From Kappaphycus alvarezii (lineage: Eukaryota > Rhodophyta > Florideophyceae > Gigartinales > Solieriaceae): a stretch of DNA of 64,000 nucleotides. The stretch is taken from positions 62,001-126,000 of the forward strand of contig NADL03000027.1 of NCBI GenBank assembly GCA_002205965.3, written 5' to 3'. The notes beneath the pieces were generated by a model. It was not told where the DNA came from and ran no database searches. It saw nothing but the letters and a program-made list of their open reading frames with translations. Shown here in pieces: positions 24,080-34,705 of the stretch; within the stretch, counting starts at the first letter, position 1; each line of letters starts with the position of its first letter. The translations under genes were made by a program, and so were the position numbers.

Positions 24080-24914
24080 GTGGCCTCACTTCAAGTAATG
24101 ACATTACAGTTCTTTCCAAATAATAAATCACCCGAAAATTTCCCCTCAAACTTCTCTTGTACAGTTCGCACATCCTCCGGCGACACGGAAGTGACTGCCA
24201 TACACTGGAAGATCATGTACGACGTTTCCTCGGGCTGTCTGTTTATGACGACTCGCTTCCTCGGAACTGCGAGCATTGTAAACGCCCGATGGACAGCTTG
24301 GGAGATCACGCAGTCGACCTGTGCCCCTCTGGATTCGGTCGCAAACACCGGCATGACGCTACGCAACGTCATCGCCGGTCGTATCGCCCGCGCAGCAGGC
24401 TTAGACTGCCAGTTGAAGGTCCCACTCCTCGTCCCAGGAACTGAACTACGACCCGCTGACATCCTTGTCCACCCACCGCTTGCCCCACGGCAACGCGGTC
24501 CGCCCCACTGCCTGCGATGTCACCGTCGTCTCTCCGTTCAAGGACAACGTAAGATCGAGGGCAACCCGCGAAATGGGCGGTGCCGCTGCCATCGCTCACC
24601 GCAACAAGGTGACTGACCTGGAGCGAAAACTTTCGCGGCGTCTGCCACCGCCCTCAGACAACCCGACCCAAGCCCCTACTTTCGAGTTTCAACCGCTGGC
24701 GTTTGATTCTCTGGGGTCACCTTCTCCTGCCACCTTCCTCTTCATAGAGGGTCTTCTGCCGCGTATCGTGGAGAAGTTCAGCACCCCTGTCAGAGTGATC
24801 CGCACGCGCGTGTTGAGCCGCATCAGTTGCACTATCTGGTCGTCAGTTGCGCAAGCTGTTTTTTCGCGCATGTTGCTGCACGTGGACGACGTGGACCATC
24901 CTGTTAGCCCTTAG
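24080..24914 (+). pseudogene. Non-LTR retrotransposon C-terminal endonuclease-like domain (copy 2)
   Basis: Frames in order read GLSVYDDSLPRNCEHCKRPM, SLGDHAVDLC and KHRHDAT (CCHC finger with the RHN-like motif). Next come ELRPADILVHPP, then ACDVTVVSPFK, and a tail with FQPLAFDSLGSPSPATFLF ending DDVDHPVSP and a stop at 24912-24914. CCHC, then RHN, then (K/R)PxD, then DVT is the motif order of the restriction-enzyme-like endonuclease domain of R2-type non-LTR retrotransposons. PAD and DVT would be the PD-(D/E)xK core. Frameshifts occur near 24340 and 24500. The stop codon touches the start of an inverted-repeat element at 24914. Confidence 0.6.
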
Positions 24915-25362
24915 CTAGTGTCTATCCGACCACGCACTGTCCTCATATGAGGCACACTTTGTCCTCATATGAGGACAATTTCCGTTACATTTTGGAAAGG
25001 AAAATGTTTTGAAAGCCCGAAATTTTTACTGGAAAAAAGGTTTTTTTATGTTTAGTTACAGTACAGTAATTTTTACTGTACATGCGCCCTCGTTTCTGAA
25101 ACCCCCACGATAATACGAACTATTTTACCTTCCAAAATGAAGTCGTTTTCACAACTTCTTGCAAAGAGCGCAAGCTGGTGAGGGAAAACTGGTCTAGCCT
25201 TCACCGAGGTCAACAATCTTGAAAAGTTTGTTTTGATCGGCCATCTACACTCATGAACTAATGCGGAGGGACAAGAAATGCGCTGAGGTAAAAAAATTTT
25301 GTACTGAAAAGAAGTGCTAAAAGTAGTCCTCATATGAGGACAACGGTCCAATAGACACTAGC
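24914..25362. mobile_element. MITE-like element with 18-bp terminal inverted repeats
   Basis: GCTAGTGTCTATCCGACC at 24914-24931 is the inverse complement of 25345-25362 at 16 of 18 positions. Just inside each end are palindromes GTCCTCATATGAGGAC (perfect at 24961-24976 and 25326-25341; a partial third at 24939-24952). The element is 449 bp, AT-rich, and non-coding apart from a 92-codon minus frame without motifs. This form fits a non-autonomous DNA transposon (MITE). No clear target-site duplication is seen. It sits between two convergent non-LTR fragments. Confidence 0.65.
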
Positions 25363-25558
25363 AATACAGTATAGTCGGATCCTGCAGCGGACACCTGTTA
25401 TACCAATACCATAAAATATCACAGTACAGTGCTTACAGTACACGTCTATCGGCCTGTGACTTCCTTCCACGGTTTAGTGGCCTCTTCCCAAGAATGAAGA
25501 AAGAAATCTTTACTCTTTTTACTTATCTTGAGTGTACACCGACTGACCGACTATTCAG

Positions 25559-26481
25559 TTACGAGCTAACTGGATGGACCACATCGGTCACGTGCAGTGG
25601 GGCCCGCGATATGATGGCCATAGCCACCGACGACCACAAAGTGCAACTGATACGCTGGTAGATGCGTGTGCGAATCGTAGCGTCCGAGGTGTGGCATTTC
25701 GTGGCTACACGTGGCACAAACTCTTCGATAAATAATGCGGTATCCGGAGAAGGGGCACCGAGGGAGACGAAGACCAGAGGTTGGAATCGGAAACCTGGGT
25801 CGCGGGAGGGCAGAGAGGGGGGACCAGGCGCCTTGACAGGTTGTGCTGTAGGTCCTGGATCTTGCGATGGTGCATGAGGGCGGCAGCTCCACCGGCGACT
25901 TGCGTCGCTTTGGTGATGGAGGTCTGCTTTGAACGGAGACGTGACGGCGACGTCACATGCAATGGGTCGGTCTGGTAGGGCAGCTTCAGTGTCACGGGGG
26001 GGATGCACGAGGAGAATGTCAGCGGGCCTGTAGTCCGTCCCGAGGAGGAGATTCTCAGCTTCGAACTCGTAGTCAAGGCCGGCGGCACGGAACACGTGCC
26101 ACGCGACCACATTGCGAACGGAGTTGTGGCGGTGAATGCGCCCGAACTCTGAGACGCAGCGGTCGGCGGCATGGTCACCGTGGACATCCATGTCCTGCTG
26201 GCAGTTGGTGGCATTTCAATGGCACCGAGCTGTGTAGACTGGGAGACCGAGGTGCCTGCGCAGCATGATGCTCCAGTGTGCTGATGACACCTTCGTCGCT
26301 GTGATGGGGTGGGCCCATAAGAACGCCGCCGCACCGGTGTTACGGAAGGCCAAGCCTCGAATCCGGCGACGTGTGGACGTGTCGGCGTGGCAGCTAGGAT
26401 GTGGCACAAAGGCTTTACGGGGATCCGCAAACGTACCGCATACTCTCGCACTCGCGACTCAGCGATTCGAATATCGCTCAA
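25559..26481 (-). pseudogene. Non-LTR retrotransposon C-terminal endonuclease-like domain (copy 3)
   Basis: On minus, this is the best kept copy of the domain. A frame from 26481 gives the approach region. The 210-codon frame 26191-25559 reads MDVHGDHAADRCVSEFG, RIHRHNSVRNVV, DYRPADILLVHPP, ACDVAVTSPFK and FRFQPLVFVSLGAPSPDT, ending TDVVHPVSS and a stop. The finger, RHN, RPAD and DVAV motifs are all present; the DVT of copy 2 reads DVA here. The start of the finger is only partly kept, in an adjacent frame. No RT is attached upstream (26.5 kb on), so the copy is 5'-truncated, the usual fate of target-primed non-LTR insertions. Confidence 0.65.
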
Positions 26482-26500
26482 GCCAGGTCGTCTGTGATTT

Positions 26501-26556
26501 ATTCAGCGCTCTTCTCCACCGGAGAAGAGCGCTGCCACCGGAGAAGAGCGCTGAAT
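26501..26556. repeat. Perfect 17-bp inverted repeat with an internal third arm
   Basis: ATTCAGCGCTCTTCTCC (26501-26517) pairs exactly with GGAGAAGAGCGCTGAAT (26540-26556). A further GGAGAAGAGCGCTG copy sits between them at 26521-26534, so the left arm can pair with either right arm, giving two alternative hairpins. It lies at the 5'-truncated edge of the copy 3 non-LTR fragment. Confidence 0.85.
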
Positions 26557-29500
26557 TGTTCCCTTATCACCGCATGGACTCGATAAACCCCCAAAGTACG
26601 GCCATGGTTACAGCATAACCAGAATCTCACCCCTACCATCGGCCCTCCACCCCACTGTGACTAGCCCACGAAGGCTGCTTACCGGGATATCTATACAGTG
26701 TTCGACCGGTCCAATACGCTCACTACAGCAAGCGCAGTAAATAGCGAGTAGCTAGCCCGAAAAAGTGAGCAGGGTGGAATCAAAATCATCAACAACAGTA
26801 CGGGCAACTGCACTACGTTCAAATGGTTAGATACCCATCATCACTTCAGCGAAGATGACGCTATGTGACTTTTGAGTAATGTGTCTCGACCTTGGAAGTG
26901 CAAGGAGTTGAAGGGCTTATAAACAGATTTGTTGCAGTGTTTGCAGTGCAAGCACCATTCCGCCTTGAGTATCGACACGGACCGGCATTCTTATTTTTAG
27001 ATCATCCTGAATTTTCACGGTGCATTTTCACACTCCATAAACGGAATTTCCATCCAAGCTGTAAAGTACTCTCTTTCCATAAATAGGACGATCCCAACTG
27101 TTGATGTACATATCCGAAGCCATTCACCTTACAGAAGGAAGCCCCCTTGACACCGCGAATTGTCCCTTGCAAACAATGCTGCGGATATCCTTCCAACAGT
27201 GACCAATGCTTCAGTTGGTGTCATGGAGAAATGGAATGAGAATTTTCTGACGGCAGGGCTAACCTGGCTCAAGTCTTGTCTATACCTTCATCTGAAACAT
27301 TATAATATTTATGGAGACTCGTTCAACATCTCGAAGGCGACCCAAAAACTACGCGTCTTCAATTAATGACAGCGGCATATACCCGGTGGTTGTTCGACAC
27401 TTCTCGCTTTAATATTTACGTAAATGAAAAGGCCCTGCTTTTCACAATATTATGAATATCTTCTTCATGAGGTATGAACGTTTACGAACGTCTTTCCTTC
27501 CATAGTGAAGATCGTCCACTCTATCATAATCCAGCGGATTCCTAGGCGTCTGCATTCAAGTTAACTGAAATAAACCCTGAACATTGATGCAAAGGTCTCC
27601 AAAACTAGGGTATCGCATAATATAATTGCTCAGTAATACATTAGAGTGGCGCATTGGCTTCGAGGAAATTTGAGTGCCGAAATTATTAATATCTGGACAA
27701 CGACATTACATCAACATCAACCCAATCGAAAGTCCACCTGCAACCGGCTCAGGTTGAATAGACGGAAATCACCGTATTTCAATGTCAATATCAACAAGAA
27801 ATCAAGCACTTTGGGCTTTTAAAGTTCCGTTTGAGGTACTACCTGGCGTTGGTGTTGAAATTATGTCCCCAGAAACCGTAATAAAGCGATAAAGAATTAA
27901 CATCTTGTTGAAAGACTGGCCAAAGAATCGGAAAAGCACGGCGTTTATAAAGAGTAAAATACGTTTGGAACATTGTAGAATAGTCGTACCTATATAATTC
28001 TAGGGGTTTACGGCTTCTTGATCCTTTTTGTCCACTGCAGTGAGGCTTTTACTGCTTGGTTGGGGAGAGTTGATATATCGTTACCATGGATTAGAGTACA
28101 AATCATGCGTACACGTGTACAGGTCCCAGTGAACATCGATATTGTCAAAATACCTATAAAAAGTGGAAGGGTTCAGTTTCTAATTTACATGGATTTTGAG
28201 TGCCTGGAGAAAAAAGGTTTGAAAAGTGGCATTGGTAGCTCGCAGAACAAGGTAATCAAAGTGCTCACAGAATGCGAGAGAAAATAAGGGCAATACCAAT
28301 AGTATAAAAGTTAGGAGGGTTACACAACTGTGAGCGATGCAACGGTGACAATGAAGGGTAAGTTTGCTCGCGTTACTAGGATTTGTACGGTATCTGTTGA
28401 CGGGAATGCTAACACGAGATAAACAAAGACTGATCAGTCTGGAGACGGTAAGCGGAAGTAACCATGCCATGTCAAACCGCTCGGCGATAGCATTTGCATT
28501 GGATAATTGGGGGATGTAGTTTTCTGTGCTGTACAGGACTGCGAATTTGCATTATTCAAAGAAAGTACAGTAGAATTGTCGTCCCTTTCTTATTTCAGTA
28601 CAAATGTACTGTAGGTCCTGACGTGATGTATCCGATTTCACAAGTTACATACAGTATAGTACATATTACCAGAGCGGTTGGACTAATCAGCTCTCTACTG
28701 TATAGTACAAGCCGTGTGGAGAATGAATTGTACAGTAGCCCAGGCTGTAGCCAGTGAACATTTTGTCACACGGCAATTTGAATTTCCAGAGTATGTTATA
28801 CGGTACTGTACTGTATCTTTAGCTTGATGCTTGTCGAAGACGACATGTCCCAGCTGGATAAAGGTTAATTTTGATTGGTAAAGGAAAGTTAATTTGTCTT
28901 ATTTGATACAGCCAATTAGAGCCAAGAGTTTTTGCGTATAGAGTGCTTTTTGCAACCGCAGTTTGGCTTTTGCGCTTTTTCAGACTTCTTTGTAGTGACC
29001 TGTACTGTACTGTACTGTACTGTACAGGGCAGTTCTGAGCTTGCTGTTGCGCTTCAGTACAGAAAAATATGTAAGACCCTATATCTGCATATTCTCTAAA
29101 CGCGTTTTTGAACAAGCTCCTTACACTCTCCCGTTCCTTCAACACCAGTCAGCTCCATTCTTGCAAATGCAAGCTGCCATTCCACGCCTATTCATCCCAA
29201 AGAATTGCTGCGGGGGCACTAGGAGGTGAAATGTCTCTTCTCATGTCATGAGGCAGTTATAAAATTTCCCCTGCTTCTGGGCCACACACGCCCGTTGAAA
29301 AAGTCTTGTCAACGCACTCGCATATGTTCCACCCCAACTGAGCGTGAGTTATTCTACGTCCTCAAAGTTAAGTATCCATCCAGTGGTAGGTACTTTACAA
29401 ACTACACTACTAGCGCAGTGGTTTACTGAGACCAAAATCGTCTAGTTCGCCCTTTTGGAAAGGCTGCATACTCGAGGCCTTTACCATGTCATGACCTTTC

Positions 29501-29864
29501 CTAACTCACTACCTACAACGCAACCATCTTACTCAACCCAGTTTCTACCTAGAGCTCACTTTCTCATCGCGTATTTCTCGCTGTTCATTAAAGGACTATG
29601 GTTGCATTCGTAAGGCAAAAGACGGCGCAATTACCGGACACGGTGAAGCACATTTCAAATTGACGCAGACGCCACAATCCGAAAAGCCCAGAAAACACAA
29701 AATATGTACAATCGATAACCTTCTTCCCTCATATCTTTTCCCCTACGTCTTTTCGTCATTCCTGTCACAAATATCCCGATATCCATCTGTCATCTGTTTA
29801 CCTCCTGTCAGTAGGCAAAGATTCACACAAAACACGTTACACTTAAAAAACATACATTCAACCA
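26557..29864. other. Gene-free stretch with TGTAC repeats
   Basis: No frame here has recognisable features; the stretch is AT-rich to about 28.4 kb. From 28.5 kb it carries many GTAC-containing motifs (about 28615-28740, 28800-28815, 29001-29026). It lies downstream of the CCT gene, which reads towards it. Confidence 0.45.
29001..29026. repeat. (TGTAC)5 short tandem repeat
   Basis: Five uninterrupted TGTAC units are followed by A. This is the longest pure run of the pentamer underlying the scattered TACTGTAC motifs. Confidence 0.9.
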
Positions 29865-30776
29865 TCATCGGAACGACTGCAACACCTGATCCGACTGTTC
29901 GGAAAAACCCGCCGACACATTTGTCCCGGCTAAACAATCTCCATCCACGTCCTCCGCTCGTCTACTTAAAGCTAGAGCGTCCAAAACTGGTCCAGATGAC
30001 CCTGACCCTGACGAATCCAACGGGTGTATCTTGGTCTCATCCTCAGCCCCATCAGTCCCGTCCTCCCCATCTCCACTCTCCTTACCACTTTGTTGTGCTG
30101 CCAATGCTACCTCCTCTTCCCGCTTAACGAATCTGCCTTGCACTCTTCTTCTCTTATCCGCAATCATCTTCCGACAGTCATACTTGACCCGGCGACTATA
30201 GTTTCGTTGCGCTCGCTTCTCACGATATCGCTCCAAGCGAATTCGCCTTTCAGCAGGCGTATAGCGTCCTATTCTGTATGCAGACGCCATTTGGGATTCG
30301 GGCACTGCCGGAATGTGTGCCCGGATGTGGGATGCAGCTTGAAGGGGGGATGGAGTTCCAATCACGTGTGGGGTTGTCATTGTAGTCGGTTGGGGATCAC
30401 AGAGTTTGGAATGTGTGCCATAACAGGTTGTGGTATGGAGGTTAAGGGGTTTGAGACGGGGCGGGGAGATCTTGCGGCTGAGTACGAGTTGTGGAGTTGG
30501 GGATAGTCTGATGTTGGCGTTGGTGATGTCGCTGCTGGGCTTGCAAATGGAGATGCATTTGGAGCTGCACGTGTTGAAGGGCGGCGGCGGTGACGGAGGC
30601 AGGGTCGCGGATGTAGTAGGGAGGAGGAGGGTGTGGGTGAGGGGAGAGGGACGGTTGCGTTGGGGCGTGGATGTTGAGGGTTGAGAAGGGAGGGATTGGG
30701 TGGACGGTTGAGGTTGCCGATGTTGATTCGGTTGTTGATAAAAGGTGGCGGCGGCGATTAAGGGGTCGACATACAT
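29865..30776 (-). CDS. CCT-domain protein (CONSTANS/TOC1-type motif)
   Basis: An uninterrupted 303-codon frame. Residues 1-95 are rich in Pro, Gln, Ser and Thr, likely disordered. Residues about 176-219 form a CCT motif: RRIRLERYREKRAQRN, then RRVKYDCRKMIADKRRRVQG, then RFVKRE. The RYREKR, KY.CRK..A and R.RVxGRFVKR signatures are those of plant and algal CCT domains, which act in the nucleus in transcription, bind DNA or NF-Y-like subunits, and often sit in clock or light responses. After it comes an acidic, Ser/Gly-rich tail (about 228-262). No B-box or receiver domain is seen. The frame stays open upstream to a TGA near 30893 without another ATG, so 30776 is the first possible start in frame. 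Proline-rich coding text beginning MTDEAHPP at 30904 lies in another minus frame; an intron or a frameshift could join it. This is the only likely host gene in the window. Confidence 0.75.
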   Translation of the reverse strand: MYVDPLIAAATFYQQPNQHRQPQPSTQSLPSQPSTSTPQRNRPSPLTHTLLLPTTSATLPPSPPPPFNTCSSKCISICKPSSDITNANIRLSPTPQLVLSRKISPPRLKPLNLHTTTCYGTHSKLCDPQPTTMTTPHVIGTPSPLQAASHIRAHIPAVPESQMASAYRIGRYTPAERRIRLERYREKRAQRNYSRRVKYDCRKMIADKRRRVQGRFVKREEEVALAAQQSGKESGDGEDGTDGAEDETKIHPLDSSGSGSSGPVLDALALSRRAEDVDGDCLAGTNVSAGFSEQSDQVLQSFR

Positions 30777-33601
30777 GGGCGGATAGTGCAGTGGGGCAGA
30801 GGTTTGGTGAGGTGGGGCACGGAAATGGTTGCGGCGGAAGAGGGTAAGACAGAGGCAGGAGGAGGATGGGGTTGGGGATCAGGAGGGTGAGCTTCGTCCG
30901 TCATGAGAAAAGGCGTGGTGAAAAATGGCGGGCGTCACGTCGGTTAGCCGGTCATGTCCAAGTGAGTAGACCAGAGAAGAGGGAGGGGGTGAGGGAATAT
31001 CCTGATGGCGATACGGGCTGACACTTGGAGAAAGAATGAGGTTGATATAAAGGGGGTCTTACGGTAGTGGTTGAAGTGAGCTGACGGGAAGAAAGAGTTG
31101 GAAGGGGGTAATGTGGGGGTAATGAGTTCGGTGGAGGTAGTAGGAGAGTGAAGATTGTACGGTCAAGGGTCGATTGCGATGGGTGGCGGAACGGTGGCGT
31201 GTTCAAGCCGGGAAGAGAGGAAGCGGAAGGCAGATGTGAAATGGGGCGCAGTGTGTTAACGAGACGATGCGGCGATGGTAAGTGGCCCTGGAACGCACAG
31301 TTTCATGTCAAACAAAGATCTGTCAAAAAGGCGTTGGAACAAAGTATTTTGCCTCTGGTTGATAAGCGATGGCCCTAGTCGTGTTGTACTCCAGGCTCGA
31401 GTGCACATTGTGTACGGTTGTACAGTACTTTGCAACACCGTACAATTTTGCCATTGAACAAGGATGGCACTGTACGGTAGATGCTTTGCATATTTGAATA
31501 GATTATGCCCAGGTTGCGCACCACGGCGTTGCATGCATGATGCGGCTCTCGGCAACTAGTGTCCCCCTTCGTCACATGCTTTAAGGAAAGCTATTTACAG
31601 GTGTTTACCTCGTACCCTAAATTACATTAAAAGTTTACCGCAATAGATACTCAATGAAGTAAAGTTTCTTCAAATCTCTGCACAAAAAAAAAGGATGGCA
31701 ATCGCTTCTTTGTAAATGGGCCCCACACTGAATGAAGAAAAGATTCAAAGTATTCCGAGACAGTTCCGCCACATGAGGATATTTCACTGTTGAAATGAAT
31801 CGACCATGTGCCATCCATGCGCTGACCTACAGTACAGTACCATTTGTTGAGCTTACATTTAGCTAATCATTGATTTAGAATGTAGAATCAACCCTCATGA
31901 TACCATCAATCACCGACGTACGGTAGCTTTCGGAAATTAACATCAAACTTTCAAATCTGTAGTGACTTTCGCAATGCTCAACACAAAAAGTCCGTTTGTG
32001 GAGTATTCCACAGAACGTCCCTTGGACACCTCCCGCTGAATCCGCCTTTGGAGCCGTTCAATTTGTTATGGCGGCGGATGGCCAGATTTGCATTTGGTTG
32101 TTGCCGGGTAGCTGTGTATCTAAAGTCAGTTGGGAGCACGTAAAACAAGGAACAGTTTCAAATACTGTCTCCATTTTTTATATTTTTTTTAAAAAAACTT
32201 TAATTGCAGAAATGATTCTTCCAGTTTTTGTCTCCTTTTTTGTCCATCCATTACTTGCAACGGATGGCCCTGAAGGATAGACCGGCCTCCGACGCTTGTG
32301 GCAGGTCAAATTTGTGGCTGCTGAGGTGGGTCACATGCCATCACCATTAAACATCCATGTTTTGCGGGAGGTGAACACTAATGTACACCACACTAATTAG
32401 TACAGAATGGGCCATTTTCCGTTATACCCATCAATTTTCTTGTTTCGTCTCAGTGAATACTGTAAATAGAAATGTGTTGAACATGTTGCCTTTGGCGATG
32501 CATATGTACTGTAAGATTTGCAGAAGGCACTGCGGAGTTGACTGCACTGTAGTGTATTGTAGTGTACAGTGCTAACAAATTGTCCTGTGTATACTTTACA
32601 GTATTTCGACGAGTTTTACTGTATTGTTAGAGTTGAAAATTGTACAATGTCCTTATTTATGTATTATTTTTTGCCGGTACACATATTCAGCAAGGAACGA
32701 ATTACTGTACTGTACTGCACTGTACAGTACAGTATGTCTGAGAAGGTGAGATTGTGTTCGGGAGAGTGGACTGACTGAAACACTCTTACAGGTTTTAGCC
32801 AACATCTCAATTACAGTACATAAACCCCCCATTTCCCCATCTTACAGTTACTAGGAACTGGCGTAAAGCGTATACTGTGGTACAGTATATGGCGAGTCAG
32901 CTGTGCGGCGAAGGCCCCGAATTAGGGCGGTCATTGAGATGGAAAGATACTTTACTAATCAGTCTGCCTTCCCACCTCACGAACGACGGCCTTCAAGGAA
33001 GTTTGGAAGAGGGCAAGTTGTTGTTCTCTCGGCTCCTCGAGTGTCCTTTATATACTGCGGAAATCCTAAGGAATTGCACTGGAACACTATAGTCTACCCG
33101 AGGATGAATTACCCTTTCGCATCAGCGGGACACGGGGGAAATTTTTGGGTAATTTGTTATTTGGAAAGTACTGTAATGTCATTTCTTGAAGTGAGGCCAC
33201 ATGTTCCATTATGGATAGACACGTGCTGTACAATCAATACGTCGTTGAGTCACGCTGTAAGTAGCTGCACAGTGTGGGGTGAAAAACGGGATTAGAGAGA
33301 GAGGCGCGTGAGCGAGGGGAGGAGCGAGTGCGTAGACGATTAGGAGAAGAGGGGCCCGAGCTGAAAGAATGGCGAGAGTCCAACTTTATTGTGCTAAAGT
33401 CGAAGTGAAGTGTCTTACCTCCGAAAGTGGTACGGAGGAGGGCAGTGGCCATATTGGTTACATATCTGCGCCAATGGAAACGGAACAGCCCGCATGGCGG
33501 CTACAGTTTAGCGAGCAATTACAGAGGAGTATAATGTGACTGTAATTGTAAGTAATGCATGTCCACTCTCGATGATTGATTGTAGGCCCAAATACAGTTC
33601 A
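30777..33601. other. Upstream region of the CCT gene and GTAC-motif-rich DNA
   Basis: The first about 450 bases are purine-rich on plus (G/A-rich), with a Pro/Ser-rich minus frame (30952-31206, 84 codons) that could be a 5' exon or untranslated leader of the CCT gene. From 31.4 to 33.3 kb the DNA is rich in GTAC-type palindromes, with no recognisable gene. Confidence 0.4.
32703..32734. repeat. 11-bp inverted repeat of the TACTGTACTGT motif
   Basis: TACTGTACTGT (32703-32713) and ACAGTACAGTA (32724-32734) are exact inverse complements with a 10-base loop. It is one of the densest members of the GTAC motif family. Confidence 0.85.
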
Positions 33602-33627
33602 ATTTTAAACTATAGAGAAACACAAAC
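33602..33627 (-). repeat. B-type end of the DIRS-like element (B2)
   Basis: TTTAAACTATAGAGAAA followed by CACAAAC here resembles TTTAAACTATAGAGAAA followed by ACCAAAC at 34650-34675, which sits directly beside A2. In the split-repeat model the outer end of B2 should match the B1 end that touches A2, and it does. The match is short. Confidence 0.45.
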
Positions 33628-33688
33628 ACTTTATCAGAGCAAATAAAAGCTAACAGCAACAGGGATAACTAAGTACGCATTACAGCAA

Positions 33689-34187
33689 TCAGGGATAACT
33701 TTTGCAGCTGACTTGCTCCAGTAGTTTGGACTGATTTGAACCTCTGTGTTGCACGTTTGCACGAGATAGAACTGGTAATGGCAGAGTTAAAAATGCTTGA
33801 TCAATCGGATCTCCGTATGCTGCTGTAAAGCGGCTATGGGCGCGGGCGCTTCTTCCGGGATGGTACCCTAGTGGGTTGTAGTGTGAAAGCTTCCGTTTGG
33901 TGTCAACCTTACTTTTCTTGAGTGGACGTACGATGCCAGCAATGGCCGGCCTGGGGAGGCACACGAAGGGGAGAGGATGTTCCAGCGAAAAGGCGGGTGA
34001 TTTTCCAGGACCGAGGATAATGGACCGGGAGTAATGGAATGGTAGAATTAGATGAGGTGATCGGCGTGTCTCCCCAGACGCTGAAATCCTTTTCCGTTCC
34101 ATTCGTTCCATCATGCGTACGCTTGGGTAAAATCTTTGGATTTGTTGTGTTCGCGTCGCAAGAGTTGTAAGGAGGTGGCGCGGTCAT
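33689..34187 (-). pseudogene. Unidentified coding segment between A2 and B2
   Basis: Two overlapping minus frames (33689-34114, 141 codons; 33909-34187, 92 codons) fill the space between the two right-hand repeats of the DIRS-like element. Text such as KRTHDGTNGTEKDFSVWGDT and KVDTKRKLSHYNPLGYHPGR looks like coding sequence broken by one frameshift. I do not recognise a family. Position inside the split repeats suggests it travels with the element. Confidence 0.3.
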
Positions 34188-34375
34188 ACGGCAGTGACCA
34201 TAGGCGCGTTGATCCTCTTACCAGAATCAAATCATTTTTTCCACCGGTTGCTGAGTTTGGGTGACACTTGAATGATCAAAATATCCACAAAAAAATAACA
34301 ATCAAACATAAATCAAGAACAAATAACGGCTTTTGATTGGGCCAAATGAAGGATGAATGGAGGGGCGGGAGGCGG

Positions 34376-34646
34376 GAGAACAAGCGACGATTTGAGGGAC
34401 CAGAAGTTGTGGATAAGATTTCCAAGTTGTCGGTTATATAGACCTTTTCGACTGGTTCTGATCGCACATCAAGTCTTTGAAGCAACGATAGGCTGTCAAC
34501 GTGACCTTATCTCGAGTGGCTTACAGCAGCCCATATGCAAATGCACCCGAGACACAGACGAGACAGCGTTACTTGCTTCCAGTTGTGGATCACAGCCACG
34601 TCGAAGCCCTTTATCATATTCACCCATAATTTTCCAATCATTCCAA
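34376..34646 (-). repeat. Split direct repeat A2 of the DIRS-like element
   Basis: 271 bp, aligned end to end with 38584-38854 at roughly 93% identity by eye (about 18-19 differences including three one-base indels). Both start at GAGAACAAGCGACGA and end at TTCCAATCATTCCA in plus orientation. Confidence 0.9.
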
Positions 34647-34705
34647 CGAATTTAAACTATAGAGAAAACCAAACGTACCAGAGGCACGTGAGAACGAGAG
34701 TGAGG

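Noticed and set aside
25957-26268. Plus-strand frame of 103 codons in GC-rich DNA
   Set aside because: Arg/Gly/His-rich shadow of the minus-strand endonuclease-like domain copy 3.
28650-29030. TGTAC runs as transcription terminators or tRNA-like hairpins
   Set aside because: No cloverleaf, no T-tract and no adjoining gene end; better described as a scattered motif.
30024-30506. Plus-strand frames of 160 codons (30024-30506) and 155 codons (29660-30127)
   Set aside because: Both overlap the minus-strand CCT gene, which has a clear domain. The plus frames are antisense shadows.
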